NCBI RefSeq assembly: GCF_000382405.1
Contig: NZ_KB908256.1
Span: 1-64,000 of the forward strand
Direction: 5' to 3'
From: Mycobacterium sp. 141
GTDB lineage: Bacteria > Actinomycetota > Actinomycetes > Mycobacteriales > Mycobacteriaceae
DNA length: 64,000 bases
Positions 58,904-64,000 of the stretch are shown here, in pieces. The first letter of the stretch is position 1, and each line of letters begins with the position of its first letter. Below the pieces are notes generated by a model. That model was not told where the DNA came from. It saw only the letters and a program-made list of their open reading frames with translations, and ran no database searches. The translations under genes and the position numbers were made by a program.

Positions 58904-59223
58904 TTGCGTGGCCTTCCGATCAATGTGACCGCAAGGACGGCGCAAACTGCGGACGGGTCTCCGCATGGACAGCGATCCCAGTCATGGCCGTCAGCTCCTC
59001 ACCCCGTCCTCGCCAAACAACTTTGTATTCCCTGAACCACCGCTGTTTAATCTCACTGTCAACGTAATATGCTCTTGTTCACTGTGATTCGTGATCGAGC
59101 AGGACACTGACGACTTGATGCGGGCTATCGATCGCCGAACAGCTGGCGAGCCTCGCCGTATCTGATGGTGAACTGGTTGTTCTCTGCGGTCTTTCGTGGG
59201 AAGGACCCCGGCCGTCGCGCTTT
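58904..59223. other. Lower-GC gap between the small hypothetical and the STAS gene
   Basis: I see no supported gene in this stretch. The sequence is AT-richer than its surroundings around 59020-59110. Both strands have short open frames without good codon use. Confidence 0.35.
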
Positions 59224-59676
59224 TCAGCCACCCGCCAACAACTTGGATTCCACGGTCGTAATCGACCGGAGCCGCCACTCGGGATTCGGCGTTTCCGCGA
59301 GCCGCTGTAACGCCTCGTCCAATGAGTCCACGACCGGCAACCGGTAGCCGGACGCGACCGGCAAGAGTAGCTTCACGGCATCGCTTGCCACCAACACCCA
59401 GTCTCGCCCGGCTTGACGGCAGTCCGTCGCGAAACGAAGTACCGCCTTGAAACCGGCGAAGTTGAGGAAGTCGACGGCGCTGAAATCGAGGACCAACGGG
59501 CGACCAACGTGCACGAACCTGGTCAGGTAGCGGCTGACACCACGGGCGCTGCGAGCGTCGATCTCACCGCCGACTTCAATAACCAACGCCGGAGGGCGCG
59601 GGTAACTGCACAACCGCACACCGAGCGCGGCAGGAGCAGTTGAGATGCGGGTGAGTTTAGGACCGGTGTAGGTCAT
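59224..59676 (-). CDS. STAS-domain protein, anti-sigma factor antagonist-like
   Basis: This 150-aa protein matches the SpoIIAA/STAS layout: a strand PPALVIEVGGEIDARSARGV (about 30-50), then the loop around LVLDFSAVDFLNFAGFKAVL with a Ser/Asn cap region, and a helix with ATDCRQAGRDWVLVASDAVK. The usual phosphorylated Ser position reads FLNFAGF instead of a D-S-x-G form, so phosphorylation may not occur and it may act differently from classic antagonists. No anti-sigma factor gene is adjacent. ATG at 59676 is used; the longer frame to 59733 starts upstream of a ribosome site AGGGGC. Confidence 0.75.
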   Translation of the reverse strand: MTYTGPKLTRISTAPAALGVRLCSYPRPPALVIEVGGEIDARSARGVSRYLTRFVHVGRPLVLDFSAVDFLNFAGFKAVLRFATDCRQAGRDWVLVASDAVKLLLPVASGYRLPVVDSLDEALQRLAETPNPEWRLRSITTVESKLLAGG

Positions 59677-59886
59677 AGTAGCCCCTAGTGATCGGTGGGC
59701 GTCGTCGCGTGCTGGGCTTTGGTCTTGACCCAAACAACCGACGAAGGTGACTTAGATATACCCGTTCACCACGCCGTCTACTCCTTGCTGGCTCATCAGG
59801 TGACCCACGAAATCAGCTATCGGCCCCGCCATTTCGGCTACCCCCCCAGGCCCAGGAGTTTCGCCACGTGGGTGTCGGCTGATCGA

Positions 59887-60006
59887 ATGTGTGATCGTGG
59901 TCAGGTGGCTGCCGTCGATATCCGCCCCGTACATAAGCCCGACGTCAGGCAGTTCGCTGCCGTGCTGGCGCATGCCTTCTATGACGATCCGGTGGCCCCT
60001 CGCTGA
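59887..60006 (+). pseudogene. GNAT acetyltransferase N-terminal relic
   Basis: An open stretch encodes MCDRGQVAAVDIRPVHKPDV and then RQFAAVLAHAFYDDPVAPR before a stop. The VDIRPVHKPDV-RQFAAVLAHAFYDDPV part is the typical first strand and helix of a GNAT N-acetyltransferase. The acetyl-CoA binding core (the RxxGxG/A region) and the rest are missing. It stops just before a 26-bp tandem repeat at 60013, so deletion or repeat insertion probably removed the remainder. Confidence 0.6.
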
Positions 60007-60012
60007 CGTCGA

Positions 60013-60064
60013 GGTGGCGACAGCCACGGTAGAGTCTGGGTGGCGACAGCCACGGTAGAGCCTG
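60013..60064. repeat. 26-bp tandem repeat with hairpin core
   Basis: Two units at 60013-60038 and 60039-60064 differ at one base. Each contains GTGGC-GACA-GCCAC, a 5-bp stem with a 4-base loop. They lie between the GNAT relic and the stop of the MazF-fold gene. Confidence 0.9.
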
Positions 60065-60066
60065 GG

Positions 60067-60669
60067 TCAGCTCCAGGAGTACTCGGCGCGCAGGCGGGTG
60101 GCGACCACCTCGAACCGGTCACGGTCCAGGATGGCGCCTTCGCGACGGATGCCTTCTTCGGGTACGTCGAGCACGCGATCCAGCCGCACCCAGCTGGCCC
60201 GGCCGTCGTAATCCCAGCTGCCCGTTCCGATGGCTACCCACTGGGGATCGTTGCGGTGGTACTCCTGGCTGGACAGCATCAGCCCGAGCAGCGTCCGCTG
60301 ATCGCGGCCCACGACCAGGACGGGGCGGTCTTTGCCCTTGGTCGGGTCGTCTTCGTAGACCACCCAGGTCCAGACGATCTCGCCTGGGTCGGCGCGGCCG
60401 TCGAGATCGGGGGCGTAGATGAGCCGGCGGGCCCGGTGCGCGGTCGGAACACTGTGTTGCGAGATCGGCCGACCGGCGGTGATGGCCGGGGTGCGTTCGA
60501 CCTGGGCACTGGCGAGCACCTCAAGACCCAGCTTGATGCCTTGCTGAATTCCCTGTTGGACGGTGCGCGGCACGGTCTCGGGATTCTGTAACTGGCGGAT
60601 GAGTTTCGGCGCCTCGTTGAACACGAGGTTTTCCGCAAAGCGTTGGAACGCCTTCCATTGCGACGCCAT
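60067..60669 (-). CDS. PemK/MazF-fold protein (Rv2405-like), no antitoxin partner
   Basis: The N-terminal 70 residues are helical ([20 protein letters not shown] and onward). The C-terminal part has the PemK/MazF pattern: a [20 protein letters not shown] loop with PVLVVGRD, and a later [12 protein letters not shown]. No antitoxin gene is adjacent, and the extra N-terminal domain is unlike typical toxins, so a housekeeping or orphan role is likely. I chose ATG at 60669 because TATGCT ends seven bases upstream (leaderless); ATG at 60681 lies partly on that element. Length 200 aa, close to Rv2405. Confidence 0.78.
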   Translation of the reverse strand: MASQWKAFQRFAENLVFNEAPKLIRQLQNPETVPRTVQQGIQQGIKLGLEVLASAQVERTPAITAGRPISQHSVPTAHRARRLIYAPDLDGRADPGEIVWTWVVYEDDPTKGKDRPVLVVGRDQRTLLGLMLSSQEYHRNDPQWVAIGTGSWDYDGRASWVRLDRVLDVPEEGIRREGAILDRDRFEVVATRLRAEYSWS

Positions 60670-60783
60670 GGTTTCGAGCATAGGGCAGGACTCTTAGGGC
60701 AGGAGCGCAGCGACCGCGCGGTGAAACAGCGCCGCGATTGTGTCGCGAGGGTGGGTGCTCGATACCCTGGAGAGGTACAGCAC

Positions 60784-62673
60784 GTGCTCGACATCCACGC
60801 TCACCAGGAGATTCCCATCAGCAGTTTCGCCGACAAGACGTTCACTGCGCCGGCGCAGATTCGGAACTTCTGCATCATCGCCCATATCGACCACGGCAAG
60901 TCCACGCTGGCCGACCGGATGCTGCAGCTCACCGGTGTCGTCGACGACCGGTCGATGCGTGCGCAGTACCTCGACCGGATGGATATCGAGCGCGAACGCG
61001 GTATCACCATCAAGGCCCAGAACGTGCGGCTGCCCTGGCAGGTCACCGGAGACGACGGAGCCGAAGAAAACTACGTATTGCATCTGATCGATACGCCGGG
61101 CCACGTCGACTTCACCTACGAGGTGTCCCGCGCCTTGGAGGCGTGCGAGGGCGCGGTGCTGCTGGTCGATGCAGCGCAGGGCATCGAGGCGCAGACGTTG
61201 GCCAATCTGTATCTGGCGCTGGACCGGGACCTGACTGTCATCCCGGTGCTCAACAAGATCGATCTGCCTGCCGCGGACCCCGAGCGCTACGCCGGTGAGC
61301 TTGCGCACATCATCGGCTGCGAGCCGTCCGATGTGCTGCGTGTGTCCGGCAAGACCGGTGAGGGCGTGGCCGAACTGCTCGACGAGGTGGTGCGCCAGGT
61401 GCCGGCACCGACCGGTGACGCCGATGCGCCGACCCGCGCGATGATCTTCGACTCGGTCTACGACATCTACCGCGGTGTGGTGACCTACGTCCGCGTCGTC
61501 GACGGCAAGATCGTGCCGCGCGAGAAGATCGCGATGATGTCCACCGGCGCGACCCACGAACTGCTCGAGGTCGGCATCGTCTCACCGGAACCGAAGCCCA
61601 GCGCGGGACTCGGGGTGGGGGAGGTCGGCTACCTCATCACCGGCGTGAAGGACGTCCGTCAGTCCAAGGTCGGTGACACCGTGACGACGGCCCGGGGCGG
61701 TGCCAAGGAGGCGCTGACCGGATACCGAGAACCCAAGCCGATGGTCTATTCGGGCCTGTACCCGGTGGACGGTTCGGACTATCCGGATCTGCGCGACGCG
61801 CTGGACAAGCTGCAGCTCAACGATGCGGCGCTGACCTACGAGCCGGAGACCTCCGTGGCGCTCGGCTTCGGGTTCCGCTGCGGCTTCCTCGGGTTGCTGC
61901 ACATGGAGATCACCCGTGAGCGCCTGGAACGCGAGTTCGGTCTCGACCTGATCTCCACGTCGCCCAACGTCGTGTACCGCGTCATCAAGGACGATGAATC
62001 GGAGATCGTGGTGACCAACCCGTCGGACTGGCCGGAGGGCAAGGTCCGCGAGGTGTTCGAGCCGGTGGTGAAGACGACGGTGATCGCGCCCAGCGAGTTC
62101 ATCGGCACCATCATGGAGTTGTGCCAGTCGCGCCGTGGTGAGCTCGGCGGCATGGACTACCTCTCACCCGAGCGTGTCGAGCTGCGCTACACGATGCCGC
62201 TGGGCGAGATCATCTTCGACTTCTTCGACTCGCTGAAGTCGCGTACCCGTGGTTACGCCAGCCTGGACTACGAGGAGGCCGGTGAGCAGCAAGCCGATCT
62301 GGTCAAGGTCGACATCCTGCTGCAGGGCGAGGCGGTCGACGCGTTCAGCGCGATCGTGCACAAGGACTCGGCGGCGGCTTACGGCAACAAGATGACCACC
62401 AAGCTCAAGGAGCTCATCCCGCGCCAACAGTTCGAGGTTCCGGTGCAGGCCGCGATCGGTTCGAGAATCATTGCCCGCGAGAACATCCGGGCTATCCGCA
62501 AGGATGTGCTCTCCAAGTGCTACGGCGGTGACATCACCCGTAAGCGCAAACTGCTCGAGAAGCAGAAAGAGGGCAAGAAGCGCATGAAGACCATTGGGCG
62601 CGTGGAGGTCCCGCAGGAAGCATTTGTCGCTGCGCTCTCGACGGACGCGGCGGGGGACAAGCCCAAGAAGTAG
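60784..62673 (+). CDS. lepA: Elongation factor 4 (LepA) GTPase
   Basis: LepA is a ribosomal GTPase that binds elongation complexes and assists 30S assembly. Motifs G1 [10 protein letters not shown]3 DTPGHVD and G4 NKID are complete, and the CTD with [17 protein letters not shown] is present. The N-terminal stretch before [10 protein letters not shown] contains [10 protein letters not shown] chose GTG at 60784 because GGAGAGG lies eight bases upstream, and a TACCCT -10 element lies at 60764-60769. This gives 629 aa. A longer frame starts upstream of that promoter and is unlikely. Confidence 0.93.
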   Translation: MLDIHAHQEIPISSFADKTFTAPAQIRNFCIIAHIDHGKSTLADRMLQLTGVVDDRSMRAQYLDRMDIERERGITIKAQNVRLPWQVTGDDGAEENYVLHLIDTPGHVDFTYEVSRALEACEGAVLLVDAAQGIEAQTLANLYLALDRDLTVIPVLNKIDLPAADPERYAGELAHIIGCEPSDVLRVSGKTGEGVAELLDEVVRQVPAPTGDADAPTRAMIFDSVYDIYRGVVTYVRVVDGKIVPREKIAMMSTGATHELLEVGIVSPEPKPSAGLGVGEVGYLITGVKDVRQSKVGDTVTTARGGAKEALTGYREPKPMVYSGLYPVDGSDYPDLRDALDKLQLNDAALTYEPETSVALGFGFRCGFLGLLHMEITRERLEREFGLDLISTSPNVVYRVIKDDESEIVVTNPSDWPEGKVREVFEPVVKTTVIAPSEFIGTIMELCQSRRGELGGMDYLSPERVELRYTMPLGEIIFDFFDSLKSRTRGYASLDYEEAGEQQADLVKVDILLQGEAVDAFSAIVHKDSAAAYGNKMTTKLKELIPRQQFEVPVQAAIGSRIIARENIRAIRKDVLSKCYGGDITRKRKLLEKQKEGKKRMKTIGRVEVPQEAFVAALSTDAAGDKPKK

Positions 62674-62736
62674 CTCGCCGCGCTTGCCCCGCTGCCGTAG
62701 TAGGCTCTGGGTGATTGCTGTCGGCGGGAGTAGGCG

Positions 62737-63504
62737 ATGAGAACGGTTGGCGCGCTTGGGTTGCTGGTGTCCGCCGTCATGATGACGTCGGGGTGCGCCA
62801 AGGTCGTCGACGGGAATGCAGCGGCTGCCGACGGTTTGACGCCTCGTCCGCTGAGCGGTCTATCCGTCGAGAAGGCGCTGCCCGACATCGGGCAAGTGGA
62901 GAAGATCGTCGGTGAATCTCTCACAGAGGACACGTACGTGCCGTCGATCTCGGGTGGGCTCGACGACCTGCCCGACGGTTTGGCGACCGAACAGGATGCG
63001 ACACCGCACGAATGCGTCGGAGTGTCGAGTCCCATGCAACGCAGCATCTACGAATCCGCCGATGTCACCGGCGCCGCCAGCACGCAGTGGAAGGGTGACG
63101 AATCCGACGGGGCGGTGCTTGCCGTCGACGTCGGTGTGGTCGCTCTCGGCAGCGTGGCCGACGCCAACGCGTTGTTCGCCGGGTTCGCCAAGCAATGGAA
63201 GGACTGCCAGGGCCAGACGGTGACACTGGTGCGGGAATCGGTTCGCGGTGGCTACTACACCGACGCGATCACCGATGTGCGGGCGACCGGTTCGGTGGTT
63301 GCCGCCACCGTCGAATTCGGCCACACCACCGACAAGTCGACCAGCCCTGTGGCCCGTGCCGTCGGCGTGAAGGCCAACTGCCTCATCGAGGCCGAGATCG
63401 CGTACTACAGCGACGCGGTGACATCGGGCAGGCCGTCCGATGTTGATACCGTTGCCATCGATATCGCGCGGGCGATGATGGAGCGGGTCGAGGAACTCAC
63501 CTAG
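62737..63504 (+). CDS. lppR: LppR-like lipoprotein with PknH-type sensor domain
   Basis: A 255-aa secreted lipoprotein. The lipobox is MTSGC with the lipidated Cys at residue 20. The rest is a sensor-type extracellular domain with the VDTVAIDIARAMMERV ending and the internal Cys residues in PHECVG and WKDCQG. It matches Rv2403c in place and design. Ligand unknown. ATG at 62737 has a GGGAG site and a TAGGCT -10 element near 62702. Confidence 0.88.
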   Translation: MRTVGALGLLVSAVMMTSGCAKVVDGNAAAADGLTPRPLSGLSVEKALPDIGQVEKIVGESLTEDTYVPSISGGLDDLPDGLATEQDATPHECVGVSSPMQRSIYESADVTGAASTQWKGDESDGAVLAVDVGVVALGSVADANALFAGFAKQWKDCQGQTVTLVRESVRGGYYTDAITDVRATGSVVAATVEFGHTTDKSTSPVARAVGVKANCLIEAEIAYYSDAVTSGRPSDVDTVAIDIARAMMERVEELT

Positions 63505-63677
63505 AAGACGTCAGATCCCACGCCTGCACAGGTCCCGTTTCCCCGCGAGCAGACGTTGCGGTACCCGACACGCCGGTTTTCGCGGACCCGAGTGTCTGTT
63601 CGCGCAAGGAACGTGAGTTGGCTTCTGGCTGAGCGCAACCCTGCAACCCGGGCGGCGGCGACCGTATCGTCGGCGAC
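63505..63677. other. Gap before the chimeric relic
   Basis: I see no gene in this stretch. It follows the lipoprotein stop and precedes the relic. Confidence 0.4.
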
Positions 63678-64000
63678 GTGCCCAGGGAACTACACCTGCT
63701 CGCATTCGGCAACATCCGCTCGGCCGGGCCCTGGCGGCATCCCGGCATCGACAACAGCACCGCCGGGGCGCGACGCCGGCTGATCGAGCACGCCCGAACC
63801 GCCGAGGCAGGATCTTCGCGACCTACTCGCAGATCCTGCATTTCGGCGAAATCGACGGCGACAAGGCGGTACTCCCGCAGCTCGCCGACGCCGTCGGCGT
63901 GGCACGGGTGAATCAGGTTGTGAGCGCGACGGTATCGGTCGCCTTCATCGTGTTCGTCACCGCCGTCACGACCGCCGCGGCGCGCTCACTGTTCACGTTC
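63678..64000 (+). pseudogene. Chimeric relic: flavin monooxygenase N-terminus joined to a hydrophobic C-terminal piece
   Basis: From GTG 63678 the sequence reads VPRELHLLAFGNIRSAGPWR and then HPGIDNSTAGARRRLIEHAR before TAEAG. This is the start of an LLM-class (NtaA/SnaA-type) FMN monooxygenase. Near 63808-63812 it breaks, and a different frame (from 63812) reads IFATYSQILHFGEIDGDKAV and then LPQLADAVGVARVNQVVSAT before a hydrophobic stretch of membrane type (VSVAFIVFVTAVTTAAARSL) to the window end. The second part is the C-terminal part of a different, unidentified membrane protein. A deletion most likely fused two former neighbouring genes. Confidence in the fusion is moderate. Confidence 0.6.

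Overview
The window is a chromosomal segment from a fast-growing mycobacterium (Mycolicibacterium type). The evidence is uniformly high-GC coding sequence, many GTG starts, and a gene order that follows the M. tuberculosis block from Rv2464c (nei2) to Rv2403c (lppR): nei2, lipP, tig-clpP1-clpP2-clpX, korA-korB, mobA, rpf, the Rv2449c-like gene, valS-folC-Rv2446c, ndk, rne, rplU-rpmA-obg-proB, nadE, rbsK, proA, Rv2426c/Rv2425c-like, nadD-rsfS-gpgP-octT-degV, comEA-comEC-holA, rpsT, rnz-like, CBS, lepA, lppR. Two adjacent rpf genes recall M. smegmatis rpfE2/rpfE. The homology statements come from memory of the families; no search was run.

Left edge (1-3055) is accessory. It holds the start of an IS1380-type transposase, a small hypothetical gene, a second-copy-looking EttA-type ABC-F gene with a structured leader, a small amphi-Trp-like gene, and what looks like an internally deleted relic of rpiB in rpiB's usual place before nei2. 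Then come nei2, a Na+/H+ antiporter, a Gly/Asp-rich membrane protein, the LipP esterase and a repeat-containing exported protein (3056-9445). A tRNA-Gly with its terminator and a tRNA-Pro mark the boundary of the proteostasis block: tig, a ClgR-type operator, clpP1-clpP2 and clpX.

The middle (14490-40245) carries fdhD, a PfkB kinase, the korAB ferredoxin oxidoreductase, mobA, a long AT-richer leader with two rpf genes (one with a CRP-like site), oxidative and peptidase genes, the valS-folC-DUF4233 operon followed by a Tat-type lipoprotein carbonic anhydrase and ndk, rne with a 5' hairpin, and the ribosome/GTPase/proline operon rplU-rpmA-obg-proB. The next part (40274-52777) has a nitroreductase and a class II-like sirtuin, nadE, rbsK and proA, a MoxR/VWA pair, and the nadD-rsfS-gpgP-octT-degV operon (NAD synthesis, ribosome silencing, methylglucose lipopolysaccharide synthesis). 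A slipin gene sits where M. tuberculosis carries eis.

The right end (52778-64000) carries comEA-comEC-holA, rpsT, an RNase Z-like hydrolase, a CBS protein, then a scarred zone with a small low-GC gene containing a 24-bp duplication, a STAS protein, a GNAT relic and a 26-bp tandem repeat, followed by a MazF-fold protein, lepA and lppR. The window ends in a chimeric relic (flavin monooxygenase N-terminus joined to a hydrophobic C-terminal piece).

Most of the window is housekeeping. I did not find a convincing undescribed multi-gene system. The most interesting signals are the rpiB relic, a 17-bp boundary repeat shared by two loci, the regulatory palindromes, and about a dozen starts that look leaderless.
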